Notes: generated by a model from the sequence alone, not told the origin. A stretch of DNA of 64,000 nucleotides from Sphaeramia orbicularis (GCF_902148855.1 NC_043970.1:18826647-18890646); one strand, 5' to 3'; positions 1 to 12,682 are shown, numbered from the stretch's first letter. Numbers and translations: made by a program.

Positions 1-135
1 ACAGACACTTTAATGCACCAACAGCTGGGCATGGTGTAGGTTTAAGTGCACCCTTAAGTGTTCTACAGGAGAAAAATGAGACACAACACCACAAACCCAT
101 CTGTTAGGAGCACTCGGACAAAACGCTGCACTCAC

Positions 136-3100
136 CTGGACGACTCTGCTGCCGAAGCCGTCTATCTTGTGAATTATATGGCTGCCACTGTTGGAACAAA
201 ACACAGAAATAAACACTACATCATCTGAGGATGGCAGTATCTCCAGATGAGGCCATATCCTTCTCCCTCCTTTAACGTCTTTCTAAAACTGCACCCAAAT
301 ACCTCACAGACAGTTATGTTTCACTTTTTGGTCATTTTGATGATGATAAACATTATATCAAACACAAGAAAGAACAAAATCATTACTGTAAACACTCCAG
401 AATACAGTATGCAATGAGACAAGACCAAACAAAAATGCCATACAAAATGTGCAATATAGCACATTAACAGCACTTCATGTCCAAAATGGAGTAGGAAAAA
501 GCAGAGGTTATCTTGTCCCATCCCACTTTTGTGTTAGATTTATTCACCATTTCTGGACACTTCTTCTGCGAACATGTTACGTTCTCATTAACTCTGTGCA
601 CAACAATCATACATATCCTGAGGTGATAGAAAAATATTTTCCACACAGCACTGATGCAGGTTGTGTTTCATTTACTTATTAAATTTTAGCTATTGTGTGT
701 TTTAATTTAGAGTTTCATGTATACACTTGTCATTTTCAATACCAATATTTAATATTGCTGTCAAAATGTTCCTCCTCAGCTTACATTTGTTTCTGATGGA
801 CAAATTTTTAGTGCAATTACAGTTCACAGAGAGCGTTAGAGTAACCTCTTGGTTTGTAGCATTACTGTTGTTAGCACAGGCTGCTAGGCTAGGGAGTTTA
901 TTTCAATCCATTTACAGCAACACTTTAGAGTCTGTCTGCACTGAAGTATGTAGGTTTAATCTGCAATGACTTGCAGAGTTAGAGTAATGTGTTGCTGCTG
1001 CTGAAGAAATAATGATGAACTGCTGGAAGTCCATTGGCTGCAGGTCCAGGATCTGAACTCCAACATGCAATGAGATATCTCAGAGTGTAAAAATATTTTC
1101 AATGCCTTATATACTCCAGTGGGACAACATAACCCATGACAATCTAGATATTTAATGGAAACAAGTCTTGTTTAATTGTGAAGTATTTTAAGTGTTAAGT
1201 TTCCTGTCAGATAACAACAATATAATGCTATCACACTGAGTTTCAAAGCAAACTTGAGAAATACTTGGTATAATTTATCTGTAACCAGTAGACACTTTAT
1301 AAAAAGGTGTGAAAATTGATACTTATATCCATTGTTATCAAGATTTAACTGTTTAACTATTAGATAAAAAACCACCTGCTATAAAATGGTTAAGACTGAA
1401 AAGCAGTAACAGCACTGTGTTTGTGTGTGTAAACTGTGACACACCTGTAGACTTCATCTTCAATGATGCGTCTTCCACACTGGCCATAGGCGTTATTACC
1501 CATACTGAAAACTGAAAGAAAACATAAAGAGAATGAAGTTAAAGTCTGTCTGTATGCATCACATTCACATACACAGTACTTAAAATGAAAAATACAGCAA
1601 TACAGCTGCATTTCTTAATCTTTCTAAATGATTTTCATTCATTTTCATGGTGAATTATATAACACCCAATTCATTCAACCCGCTTCTACAGAAAGTAGCA
1701 AATATAACTCTAATTTCAGCAATATTTTTTACTGTGACCAGCTTTTCCCTTCTAGTGCTGCTCATTTTTAAAAGCAAGTTCACACTGACAAAACCAATTA
1801 AGTTTCAAGCCTCTGCACCAATATGAACTTTCTTATCTCTTATAGTGTAATTCAAAAGCTAATTTTGTCAGAATAATCAGGAGTGTGCGTCATTTATTCC
1901 CAGGCTGTAGTAAAGGGTAAAGTTCTAATGTTACCTTAGAGAGACAAAAAAACACAGTTCAATTTTTACTACTTTTGCTTCACATTAACTTATTGTTGAG
2001 AGAAAAGCCTGATAAGACTGTTGATCATTTAAACTAGAGATGCACCGATACCACTTTTTTCCAGACCAAGTACAAGTACTTATGTTTGAGTACTTGCTGA
2101 TACCAAGTATCAATACGAGTACTTAATAATCCCATTCCAGTTCTTAGTTCCTTTTGTGCTTTATTGTCGTTGTCATTCGTCTGACTGTGACAAAGTGCTG
2201 CCCCTGACATTTATTGTGTTGGAATGAGTGTTTCTCAATTAATCCACCAGGGGGCGCCGCTCTGAATTAACCATACTAGACAAATACCACAAAGAAAAGC
2301 AACGTTTTTTGAGAAGAAGAAAGTCAGTAATAACAAACATGGAGACGACAGAGGCAACACTAATGTGGATACTAATGTTGCAGCATTTTCGCTGGTAAGG
2401 TTTAAAAGCAAAGCTTCAGGAGGTAGAGAAAAGAGAAATGAATGATAAGTTTCATTTTCACTTCCACTGGCGGAGATCTGCACCTCTCCGTACCTCCATA
2501 GTATTATAAGTAGGACGGAAACCGGCCCAGCTCTGGGTAGTTGTCGTAAATCTGTCAGTAGTTTTTCACTAACTCACACAGTCGCTCTTTGAACAGATCC
2601 TCTACCTCCACGGTTCCCAGTGGTATTCTCCGTCTGGGTACGCATCCGCGAGTACCTGGAAAACGGATGGAATGTACGCAGAGGACGGACAGAGCGCTCC
2701 GTCCGTATCCGTCTGTATCTTTAATGTTACTTGCAGTCAGCGTTACTTTTATCACTGTCATTTATTTTGAAAAATCTCCACACTCCCCACACATTACTCT
2801 ACTGCTGTGTACCTGCTGCACTGAACTGTGAATGTCACATGGCCCTAAGTGGTATCGGTGCAGTTGTATCGGATTACTTTTACGAGTACAAGTACACACA
2901 CTAAGTATCGGAGCCAATGCTCAATACTGGTATCGGAATCGGTGCATCCCTAATTTAAACTCTACCTGATGCATCTGAGCAGTTGTAATGTTACTATTTA
3001 CAAGAATCACGGTTGTTTCAATCCACTCTTCTCCTTATGAAGCTAACCTTGTCAATTTCCATACAACATTGAGACCAAATAAAATCATAGTCAAATGTTT

Positions 3101-5231
3101 TGATTATATTTGCAAACATCCTAACACTAACCTTACTGCTCATAGCTCCATACAATTTTATGACTCGCAAATAATTAATTGTAGCTAGAAAATGTCTGTT
3201 TTCTCTTTGCAGGTGGCAAGACAATGACATGATGACAATAAAACAGGCATGTGTTCAGTATGCTACTACACACCCACAGTAAATGAGAACTGTAGTTACT
3301 GGATTGAACTTCAGTTCTATGAGTATGTGCATAGCCTTCTAATGGGCTTATAATTCATTCAGATACTGGAAGGAGCATGTACCTAATGTCCATATGCAAA
3401 TCTACAGCCTAACTCGACTTTCTAAATTGTAGTTGATTTAATGCTCCCCGCTGAAAGAAAAGCAAATAAAGGAGAGTGTATATAGTATAATGAGAATAAT
3501 TCATTGAGGAGAACTGCAAGAGTGGCATGAATCCAATGTATTAAATGAAAACTCACTAGTGTAAACTGGGTTAAAACATTATATACCATTTACCTCACTG
3601 AACCACAAAATCGTAACAGGCTTTTAGAAAACACTTAACACCTGCGTAGTAATCATCCATTTTGTGAAAATGGAGGGTAGAGGATTTAAAGAACACGGTA
3701 TGACAGGTGGTCGATAACAACTCAATGCCAGGTGTTTGGTCTCGTTTCACAAGCTGTGATGATCGCTCCATTTTTTACTCAATGATTTAGAACAGGTTTC
3801 ATGTGGGTTTAGTGTCCAAGGTGAATGATGTTTACCTCAGCTAAATGTGGGCTGCGTGTCTCTTACCTCCCTCTTTGTCAGTGAGAACCAGGGAATGTGC
3901 TCGACCACAAGCCACCTGAACCACTCTGGTCTGCAAAGGCTCGACAAGAGGCAGAGCCACAGGAGAGGGTTCCAACACATAATCATAGCTCTGATCTGCA
4001 CAGGAATAGAACAGAAATAAGGAAGGGACAGTACATGTTGCATAATGTCAGATGTTCAACAGTATTGATATGATGTTGACAAATATGTTCAAATCTTTAC
4101 AGAGTCTATATGTAGTATTTTTATTCTCAAATATTTAAAAAAAATATTATCATTAGAGTGAGAACCATCAGGCAACCTCTTTTAGAGTCAAGCAAAGTGT
4201 AAATGTGATTTAAAAACTAGAAGCACTGCTGTTCTTTTCACCGCTGGACCCAGCTCTACATGAAAAAAATGGCATTTGATGATCAAAAGGCAGCGTTTCT
4301 TCTCCATGTTTGATTATGAGGTTTATGAATGTGTAAAGTTATTATGTCACATTGCTATGTTTATTATTAATCCATGGTTCAGACTAAACTGTGACAGTTA
4401 CAGCCTTGTTTGGACGATTCCAAACAGATCTTTAGTTCAGCTATTGACAACACAAACTGAATAAAAAATTGGGGTTATTTGTGGTTTGACTGCAGCTATT
4501 TTCTGTCTAAAAACAAAGCTAAGCTACCAGAGCTATGTTAAAACTATCAGTTAACACAGCAAATGAAATTTATGACAGTGTTGTAACCAGCAATGAGTTT
4601 TTGTTTGAAGAGGAAAACTTGATGATACCATAATGCAGATGTGTGTAACCAATGAGCTACTACATATATACATGGTGCCCCAAAAGAATTGACATCATTT
4701 GAGATGTCCATTATGGAGTGACTACATGGTCAGGAGAAACGATACTTAATAAGATTTATTTTGGACATAAAATGTTTTATTCTACAAATTTCAAATGAAA
4801 AATTCTAGGGGATGGTAATTTTATAATGTTCCAAAGTTATTACAAATGTTCAATGTGCGTGCCACTAGTGACCCTAACCCAAATCCTTTTTTCTGACACA
4901 AACAGCCTTCCTCTTGAAACTTCTTATGCCACGCACAAATCTGCTTTCCTGTTGGCACTTGTTTATGAAATTTTCTAACAAATTCACATTGCGCATTCAC
5001 ATTTGACTGAGTTTGGGCGTACTTCAAATCACAGAACGCCTTTTCTGTTGCAGTAAACAGCATGTCTATTCCTGAAAGCAGAGCAATAAATATAATTACA
5101 GTTTTCTGAGCAAAAAGAGCAAACAAATTAAAGAGCAAACAAATTAAAGAGCAAAGAAATTTTAAACAAATTATAAGATGATGAAATGATGTCAAATTTT
5201 TTGGGACACCCTGTACACACACGCACGTATG

Positions 5232-5275
<44 letters not shown>

Positions 5276-6020
5276 ACACTATATTTATACTTTCTTCAGT
5301 GAGTGATACAGTCTGCGGATACATAGTGTTATGTTGATTTGTTGCTGGTTTTGGTTGTAAGTGTGTTCTGGTATGCAACTTCCCCCTGCTGTTCAAATAT
5401 CAATACTGCATAAAACCCTTTTAAAGGCACAGATATAGCTAACTTTTTCTTACGGCGGCTGTGTTGGGTTCGCTGGAAGCCCAGCTGAGAGTCCTTGTTC
5501 AGGCCCATACCCCATAATTTAGTTACATCTTTGGTAGAGGAGGCGATGAGTGTGAAACCGTAACCACAGGCAGCAGAGGAAATCTGCAACAGGAGACAAG
5601 CAGAGACTGAGTTTATGTACATTATCTCAACATGTCACTGGAAAATGTAGGGAAATGTAGCAATAAACACAAAGCACTTGCTGTATAATGCCTTGCATAC
5701 AGGTTAGTGAAGTGCAAGGTCTTTTACAGTTTTACCTGCTCTGCGGTCTCCAGGCGATAAGGATTGAGCTGGTATTTGCGGGGCTTCTTTCTTCCACTGT
5801 CCGGTATGACAAAGCTGGGGATGCCCAATGCTCCAGTGAAGCTAAAGCCCCACACAAACACTTTGTGGTTCGGCTTTCTGTGTTGGCCCACATACTGAAA
5901 AATTGGACCATCGTTACTTTTTTCCTGTGGCCTGGAGGCTTTACTGAGTGATGCGTAACCACAGACCTGAAGCCCTTTGGCCACATGTTGAGTGCAAAGA
6001 CGCACACATGGCAAAGACAT
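136..6020 (-). CDS. rcc1l: RCC1-like G-exchanging factor-like protein, 5' five coding exons (partial)
   Basis: Exons on the minus strand: 6020-5736, 5583-5454, 3995-3867, 1511-1445 and 187-136. Phases agree at every junction and give 221 codons before the window ends, about half of the usual length near 460. Diagnostic stretches are FVWGFSFTGALGIPSFV in exon 1, WGMGLNKDSQLGF in exon 2, YDYVLEPSPVALPL and CGRAHSLVLTD in exon 3, and FSMGNNAYGQCGR in exon 4. These are RCC1 beta-propeller blades and match vertebrate RCC1L (WBSCR16) closely as I remember it. The first residues, MSLPCVRLCTQHVAKG, are basic and lack acidic residues, as in a mitochondrial presequence. Known of the family: a mitochondrial protein linked to OPA1 nucleotide exchange and to mitoribosome assembly. 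The start ATG (6018-6020) lies one base after a splice acceptor (minus-strand ctctgcag), so a non-coding exon should lie upstream. The remaining blades lie outside the window. Confidence 0.93.
188..1444 (-). other. rcc1l intron 4
   Basis: A GT-AG intron between the exons ending at 1445 and beginning at 187. It is AT-rich with scattered stops in all frames. I see no repeat or conserved gene in it. Confidence 0.6.
2035..2952. mobile_element. hAT-type non-autonomous DNA transposon in rcc1l intron 3
   Basis: The element is flanked by a perfect 8-bp target duplication, ATTTAAAC, at 2027-2034 and 2953-2960. The ends are inverted: the left begins TAGAGATGCACCGATACC and the reverse complement of the right begins TAGGGATGCACCGATTCC. 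An 8-bp duplication with such ends is the hAT signature. The 918-bp interior contains no transposase-like frame, so it would need a transposase from elsewhere. The near-perfect target duplication suggests moderate age. Confidence 0.88.
4190..4480 (+). repeat. Unclassified interspersed repeat family F, copy 1
   Basis: This stretch in rcc1l intron 2 aligns by eye with the reverse complement of 46010-46330 and with the parts of 57808-58460. Shared landmarks are AGAAGCACTG near the left, CAGCTCTACATGAAAA in the middle, and CCAAACAGATCTTTAGTTCA then GCTATTGACA toward the right. I do not recognise the family, and its true ends are uncertain. Confidence 0.6.
4671..5213 (-). mobile_element. Tc1/mariner-superfamily element, truncated, with a Mos1-type HTH remnant
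   Basis: The ends are inverted over about 30 bp: the left begins CATGGTGCCCCAAAAG and the reverse complement of the right begins CAGGGTGTCCCAAAAA. TA dinucleotides lie on both sides, as expected for this superfamily. The minus strand at about 4990-4830 encodes DLKYAQTQSNVNAQCEFVRK and TGKQICAWHKKFQEEGC, the helix-turn-helix region found ahead of mariner-type transposases (DUF4817-like). The catalytic domain is absent, so this is an internally deleted copy. It lies in rcc1l intron 2. Confidence 0.8.
5232..5272. repeat. (AC)n microsatellite
   Basis: About 20 uninterrupted AC units directly beyond the right end of the mariner-type element. Confidence 0.95.
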
Positions 6021-7844
6021 CCTGCAGAGATGGAAAACAGGGTTACAAAATGCAGTAATGAACAGTGGGTACAGTAAGTGACATCAGGGTTTCAGGGATG
6101 TCAGCATTTAGGACCAGAGTCACACTGAAAGTACAAATAATAGATATTCTTTTTTTTTTAATAAGAATATTATCCACAAAACCATACATGTGCAACTGTT
6201 AACATAGTTGCTGACATAATTTCATTGTCGTCATTAACTTACAAACTTTGAAAACTGGCTCTAATTTCATAATAAAGATATTTTATAGTTTTTTGTCATT
6301 TTCAGATTTTAGTTTGAACATTTTTTCTTATTTTTGTAACATTTAAAGTTTTTTTTTTTTTTTTTTAACCACATTTGCTGTTTTATTGTGGCTTAGGGCT
6401 GTGTTTAGTTATTATAATGCATGACATAAATAAAACATAAGTTGTAACTGAGGTGGCAATACATATATTCAAATATATATTTATTTTAGATTCATTTCAT
6501 ATGTAATAGTGCTTAAGCTGCTTGTTTTATCATCATAGTATCTATTTTTGTTATTTTTTTAAAAACCAGTTTAGAGAAACATTTTTTCTCCATGTAACAT
6601 TTTTAAATGACGGTCTATGAAGTCATGACAATTGTGTATAAATGAAAATGAATCGATATTACTGTAAATTCTAATATAGATCAAAGTAAGTAATAAAGTG
6701 AGTGATAAAACAATAATGACAATTATGATAATTTTGTATATTACTGAGACTGTCAAATAAAACTACATTTGTCAGTGTTTTGTTGTTTTCTTTCATTTTC
6801 ATCTTGCATGTTTAAATATGGAACTTTTTTCCAGTTCATCTCTCATTAATCATGTGAAGACTCTTTAGATTTAGCTGATATCCCTGTTTATAGACCTGGA
6901 TGTAAAGTTGTTCAAAATAGCTCCACCTCAAGCAGAAACAACAGTGACATCCTACAACACTGACTTGACAATTTTTGAGATTGTAAGCAAAAATATTGAA
7001 AATGTTTGTTTTGTTGACGATATGAGGACAGTGCATATTTTTGTTGATCTATACTTCAGATGAAATGCTCTGTTCATAAAGATGTTGGACTGTACGCTTC
7101 ACCCATGACACAAATGGTACACTTCATTTTTAAGTGGAGATGGTCAGAAGGCTTTACATCATTGTATGGATGTGTTTAAGCAGATTAAAAAGGTCCAAAA
7201 AATATGATACACAAATACCACAGTTTTAGAGGTAACTAAGATCTTATCAAGTGTCACTTGCTTTGTTATACTCCTTGTTTTCACCTTCTTCAGACAAGAT
7301 TTCTGATGTAGTGAGAGACAGGATTTTTTTTTTTTATTTAAATGTCAGAATGTTCAGAAGTTATGTGACTGAAAAATGGGTCCAATTCTTATTTGGGGGA
7401 TATAAAATCATTGACTTTTTCATGTATGACCTTTTTTTACATTGATGTAGTTGTACATTTACATAAATAGGTCTGCGTCACTGTGAATATTTATTTTAGA
7501 AAAACAACTGAATGCAGTAAGGCTGAGGATTAGGATGACTGGAGTCAGACCAGACTGACACCAAACTCCAATGATCCACTGTAGTCAATTAGCTAGCGAA
7601 CAGTCACTAGCTAGCGTTTTCTGTAAGAATTTTTATCAATTTTCATAGGTTAAAATAATCTACAGTAGGAGTATTCAGCAAAATTCACCAAAGCCGATCT
7701 GAAGAAAAGTTTGAATTTGTTGGTTTAAACTAAAGTTTTAGGTTAAAATTCGAAGGACTGCTTATGATTATTCTGTGAAATGTTAAATTATTGCTAATAT
7801 CAACGCGGTTTCACCTCCTCCAGTTTCAGACAGTTTAAACGTAC
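6021..7844. other. rcc1l upstream intron / AT-rich stretch
   Basis: AT-rich sequence with poly-T runs near 6150, 6345 and 7325. No coding exon, repeat end or RNA gene is recognisable. It is probably the intron between the non-coding first exon and the first coding exon of rcc1l. Confidence 0.5.
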
Positions 7845-7900
7845 CTTTGCCTCGTTTCCGCTTGGATTTTACGTAATATTTCAGACACTGAAGAACTATA
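7845..7900 (-). promoter_or_regulatory. rcc1l: Candidate rcc1l 5' non-coding exon and promoter
   Basis: Minus-strand CAAAG|gtacgt at 7849-7839 is a good splice donor, and the coding exon of rcc1l begins with an acceptor, so an upstream exon is expected. The sequence just before the donor contains GCGGAAAC, an ETS-like core often seen in promoters of mitochondrial-protein genes. The upper limit of the exon is a guess. No transcript evidence is available. Confidence 0.3.
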
Positions 7901-8222
7901 TTGGGCTGGAAAGAAAGTGACGTGAAAAAGCTGAAATAAAAACACTATGTTTCAATGTCATTATCGCGTGTTTGTAACCAGCAGTGAATCTAATTTCACC
8001 CCGGAAAAAAAAGCCTCTTCCGCTGCTCTTCTTCTTCGTCTTAATGAAATTGAAATAAGTCTGCTGCCACCTACTGTACAGAGAGCGGAACTACAGCTGG
8101 ACGCTCATGTATGGAGCTGTTGTAGGCCACAAGTTTTGTATGTGAAAAAAATTTATTTGAAACTGAAATTTCAAGTTTTGATCTTGAATTTTTAAAATTA
8201 CCACAATGTATGGATACTATAC

Positions 8223-9898
8223 GCATTTGAAATTTCACCAGTTATAAGTAAATGGGAGAAGAAAAAACATTTTAAAAAATTCATGAAAAATTTGAACTTT
8301 GACCTACTTTTCCCAAAATAGACTGACATCTGTTCTGGGCCATTGGTAATCTACAAACCCAATCTGGTGTAAATTCAAACACAAGTTTTGCTGTGACAGA
8401 CATGTGAAATTTCGCCCATTATAAGTAGGCCTGTAACGGTACACGTACCGAACCGAATCGTTTCAGTACACACCTGTTTGGTTCGGTACACAACTGTACG
8501 GAAACAGCACAGAATGTTGAGAAAAAGAGAAAGGAACAAAAGGCGTCGTTCGATGCGGAACTTTAAATCCACGCAAGTTCCACATGGACATATGGAACTA
8601 GTGCACAATGACTCCAAATATGAAATAGCTGCTTCCATAAAGTTAAAAAATAACAATAAATATGATGTCAACCTGAAGGGAAGAGACTGAAGACCCTCCG
8701 CCATCATTACAGTCCTGTTTGGGATCAGTAGGGGTTCAGGTGAAAGACAACAATGAGGAAAGAGACGCTGATAAGACGGACGTTGTTTGGCCTCTAGGAA
8801 CTACAGTAGTTCTAAAACATTGACACTATCTCTCTCTCTCTCTCTCACTCTCTGTCACTCTCACACACACACACACACACACGCTGTATAATAGAGGAAT
8901 AGAACCCGGGAGTTGGAAGTTGTAAAGGAGTTGAAAGGATGTAAAGTTTCACTTTCGTTTCACGCCAGCGTTAGTTATTACGTTAGTTATGGACCGAACC
9001 CCCACGTATAACCCTCCCCGCCTCCGACAAAAAAAAAAAAAAAAAAGAAATTGCACCCTGCACGCACACACACACACACAAGTATACAAAGTGGCCTAAA
9101 CAGTTTATCTGTTCAAAAAAAATTATAATTTGGTTAATTTATTTGTCAGTGTTGCTCTTCAGTTTGTTTAAACAGAATACCAGTTTGCTCTCTTGTTAAT
9201 GTTGCACTTCATGTGGAATTTTTTTGTTATTTTAATGCAGAATGTGAACTGACAGAAATGTGATTAGATTTTTGTTGTTTGTTCAAAACTCCCTTGAAAA
9301 GTGCAATACTAATGTTTAAAATACATTTAGTAATATTTTATTTTCTATTTGATTTATAGCAGCAGAATTATATTATTCCTGTTTTTTTTATATTCTATTG
9401 TCTCAAAAAATTGGTCAAAGAATGTTCAAAAATTCATAAATGTATTAAAGACATGTTGAGGGGTTTTCTTTCTTCCCGTACCGAACTGAAAAAAACAAAC
9501 AAACTGTGGCTTTCAAAACCGAAAATGTACCAAACCAAAAATTTTGTGTACCGTTACAGGCCTAATTACAAGTAAATGGGGATAAAAAAAGATTTAAGAA
9601 ATTCATTCAAAAAAATTTAACTTTGACCTACAGTTCCCAAAATGTAACCACCTCTGTTGTGGGCCACTGGCAATCTATAAACCAAATTTGGTATGAATTC
9701 AACCAATAAGTTTTGCTGCTACATACGTTTGAAATTTTGCCCATCATAAATGAATGGGGGAAAAAAAAGATCTTAAAAATTCATCAAAAATGTGAACTTT
9801 GACTTACTGTTCCCAAAATGTTACCAGATCTTTTCTGGGTCACTGGCAATCTATAAACCCAGTTCGGTATGAATTCAACAAATAGTTTTGCTGCTAGA
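8223..9898. repeat. About 176-bp tandem repeat, three copies, interrupted by a hAT element
   Basis: Copy 1 runs about 8223-8400, copy 2 about 8400-8425 plus 9565-9725, and copy 3 about 9725-9898. Each unit repeats the same order: GAAATTT-CCC-TATAAGTAAATGG, then CATCAAAAA-TTTGACCTAC, then TTCCCAAAAT, TGGGCCA-TGG-AATCTA, GAATTCAA and TTTTGCTG. The hAT element at 8426-9564 sits inside copy 2 and explains the jump in coordinates. I know of similar A+T-rich tandem units in fish genomes but cannot name a family. Confidence 0.8.
8426..9564. mobile_element. hAT-type non-autonomous DNA transposon inside a tandem repeat
   Basis: The terminal inverted repeats begin TAGGCCTGTAACGGTAC on the left, and the right end is its complement, GTACCGTTACAGGCCTA. 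The flanks ATTATAAG (8418-8425) and ATTACAAG (9565-9572) are an 8-bp target duplication with one mismatch. The interior (1139 bp in all) holds (TC)n and (CA)n tracts at 8829-8881, a poly-A run at 9029-9046 and a further CA tract near 9065. There is no transposase frame. Confidence 0.85.
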
Positions 9899-10131
9899 GG
9901 GGCAGGGTAAAAATATTAAAATCAGAGACTAAACAGCAATAATCCAACAACAAAAAATACCAACACAAATTCCAAATTACACACTGTCATTTAAAAAGTC
10001 CATAGCAGCAGGGATATTATGTATTGTGGTACAATATACTTACATCCTGGTGGCAACAACAAAAATTTACATTTGATTAAACAGGAATAAAACAGTTTCA
10101 CAAAAAAAGTATCAACGTTAAAGCTGCAACA
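9899..10131. other. Spacer between tandem repeat and LINE fragment
   Basis: AT-rich, with no recognisable element or gene. Confidence 0.4.
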
Positions 10132-10430
10132 TTAGCAGTAAAAATATATGATGAGGTGCTTTCTTACAGCATCAGCCTGGGGCCTAAAGCACAGTTTGCT
10201 GTTGATCACAGTACCAGGATAGACCAGAACAGTCTGACTGTTTATTAGAAGAGGAGAGTTAACCCAGTGATTGTTCGTAAAGTCAATACACATCTCTTTT
10301 GTTTTCAGCATACCTGTGTTTAAGACAGACATGCACCAGTGAGTAAAGTCCCTCGAGGACCACAATAATCTCATCTGCAAATTTTATAATGTGGTACCTG
10401 TCATAATATGAGACTAACGGAGCTGTTAAC
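10132..10430 (-). mobile_element. LINE reverse-transcriptase fragment, degraded
   Basis: The minus strand reads HIIKFADEIIVVLEG, followed by SLVHVC and KTKEMCIDFTNNH, then VYPGTVINSKLCF. This is the order of the catalytic (F/Y)ADD box and the following 'NxxKTKEM-xDFR' segment of a non-LTR reverse transcriptase. The aspartate pair reads D-E rather than D-D, and stops interrupt the frame, so the copy is dead. It is about 100 codons of a protein that is normally many hundreds long. Confidence 0.65.
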
Positions 10431-10600
10431 ACTCTGGAAACACAAAAGAAAACACACAAAACCTGCCTGAATGAGTGACATAGCAATGGACTGAGAAGAC
10501 CCAGACTAATTCTCATTTCATTCTCATCTCATAAAAATTAGTCTGACAATGTAACACTATAGAAAAACAGTGTGTTGGCAGCGTGTTCATTCGTTCATTG

Positions 10601-10610
10601 TTTCTGTTTC
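10601..10610 (-). promoter_or_regulatory. ISRE/IRF-type motif upstream of the NLR gene
   Basis: TTTCTGTTTC is the complement of GAAACAGAAA, which fits the GAAANNGAAA core bound by interferon regulatory factors. It lies just upstream of the candidate 5' non-coding exon of the receptor gene. A motif this short is expected about twice by chance in 64 kb, so the position is the only support. Confidence 0.3.
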
Positions 10611-10614
10611 ATTA

Positions 10615-10701
10615 TAACCCCTCCCCTCCTCTGGCTCCACGTTCTTTATCTTCCTCTCAAACGAAGGGCAGCTCGTTGTCGCTCTGTGTCTCCATATAAA
10701 G
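10615..10701 (+). promoter_or_regulatory. Candidate 5' non-coding exon of the NLR gene
   Basis: A pyrimidine-rich segment (cccctcccctcctctggctc) is followed by unique sequence that ends in TATAAAG|gtaatg, a plausible splice donor near 10701. Fish NLR genes often have such leader exons ahead of the coding start. The exon ends are inferred and the link to the gene 2 kb downstream is unproven. Confidence 0.3.
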
Positions 10702-12004
10702 GTAATGTTTGACTTCTTTGACTCTTCAGTGGCTCTGTTCTTGGTTAGGGTCATTATTTATGTTTTAATGTAAACAGCAGAAACCTGCCACTCCCTGACA
10801 GTTTATCAACTTTATCAGACAACAGGGTGGGAATCTCCAAACGTACGCTCTTCACATCCACCATCTTACTATGACTGAACTGAGGATCATCAGTATAATC
10901 GCACGCTAAGGTCAGTGGTTGTAGCTCTGCTTATAACTTGATTTTCTGCTATTATTAAACTCTAAAAAAAAAAAAAACAGGCAGAGAATGAGCAAACATT
11001 GTGGTACAAAGGGTTTCCTGCTGTTTATCTTCAGCAGCAAACACCTTCCTGTACGTCGTACTGGGGAGTGGAAGCATTGTTATCATATACATGACATTTA
11101 TAGGAGAACAGACTCCAGTGTCAGACAGGAAATTCCACCACTGTCTCTAGCATGTACTACTTTCATGACGCCTTTACTGCATAAGGTAAACCTTGTAATC
11201 TTAAGAGAAGCATACTTCTGCATTCAGGGACCATCTGCTGTACCACACTTAACAGTTTAATTATTTTAAGAGATGCAAGGACGACTGTTTGATAATAATA
11301 CACAGAACTGAATAGACTGAAGAGAATATCTAAAGTGTATAAAACAATATGAACAGTTCATTCAGAGCAAGATCTATTAGAATCTGATCATGTGAATGTT
11401 GAATAAAACCTCAGAAAAGACAGAGAACTGTTCTCTAACTGCTACAAATCTGTTTTGATTTGGAGATTTAGGGTCTCAGTGCTGTGAAGTCCTTGGCAGA
11501 TTGTTGCATATAACTAAGATAAGGACCAGCTTCTGCTGTGGAAGTCATGTGACTTCTTAGAAGCTGTGGAGGTCTGCAGTTCCGTCCCTCTCCATTACTT
11601 TGCTGCACGTCACCAGCATCAGGATGCCATCTACTGTTACATCAACATGTGTCAGGGTCCTTGACCCTCATCACTCACTGAGACAACAACCAGGGGTGAA
11701 AAATTATTTCATTGATGGAAATAGAAACAAGAGTTAAAACCTAAACTTTAAAAATGTACATCTAAATAAAATTCACGTATAAAAATGAAACAGAACTGCA
11801 GTCAAAAACTCTAGTCAGTGTTCTTTCTGTTTGCCTCCTGTTTTCTCCAGGAATTATAATGGATTTATAATGGATATTTTTTCAAGTCTTATGGACAAAA
11901 GTACACAACACAACAGGCTACTTTATACTTAAAATCTCACTACATGGAAAAATAACAAGGCACAATTTCAGCATATGGTTGCAGAGGAAACATGCGTATC
12001 TCGA

Positions 12005-12356
12005 TTTAATTCCTGCTTAATTTGTTGCGTCTATAACTAGTTACATCACAACATTTGCACATATAAGGTCAAGACTTCCAACTAATCTTTCTCCAAGTAC
12101 TGAGAAACGGGACAGAGTAGCACGGTCAACAACCTAAAGGGGGTGGGGTGGGAAGTAGCTCACTTGCGTTTAAAGGGCCAGCGCTCAAGATGACCTTTCT
12201 CGTGTCATTAATCAGAAATAGGGTTAATGGACCTGTAAACTTTAATTAATGAAGAATTCAGACCCAAGCATAGCATTTACCATTTATGTAGACCACAAGG
12301 AAATGTTTTAAAATGCATAATTCCTTTTAAAAAAGCAAAATATGAATATGACCCCT
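12005..12356 (+). mobile_element. TTAA-type DNA element, left-truncated copy
   Basis: The right end reads ATATGACCCCT followed by TTAA (12357-12360). The body matches the reverse complement of the complete copy at 46428-47046 over about 350 bp, sharing CTATAACTAGTTAC, TTGCACATATAAGGTCAAGA and AGACCCAAGCATAGCATTTA. The left third seen in the other copy is missing here. It lies upstream of the NLR start codon, probably in a leader intron. Confidence 0.75.
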
Positions 12357-12682
12357 TTAAAGAAAGAAATATGTTAACTGAAGTTTACATCTACATGTTA
12401 AACTGTTTTATTGTTTTGTAAATGTTTTTCTGTAGCTTCAGTGGATATTAATATATATTTAAAGTTCAATTCCAGGTTTTACTGAGGTCCAAGAAGTCTG
12501 ACAAAGTCTGTATAGGACATATGAGATGCAAGATGCAGATCTTTGTCCAATAATCTGAGTTTGGTTTTATGTTTGCCCTCTGAATCTCTGGTTGACAACT
12601 GATGCTTGTCACCCATTTAATATTGTGTCTGACTGTGTTTTCAATGTTTCTTCTGTGTGTGTGCTGATGTGGATTCAGCTGA

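Noticed and set aside
2555-2831. Paired frames inside the first hAT element
   Set aside because: No similarity to hAT transposases or other proteins. The element is short and non-autonomous.
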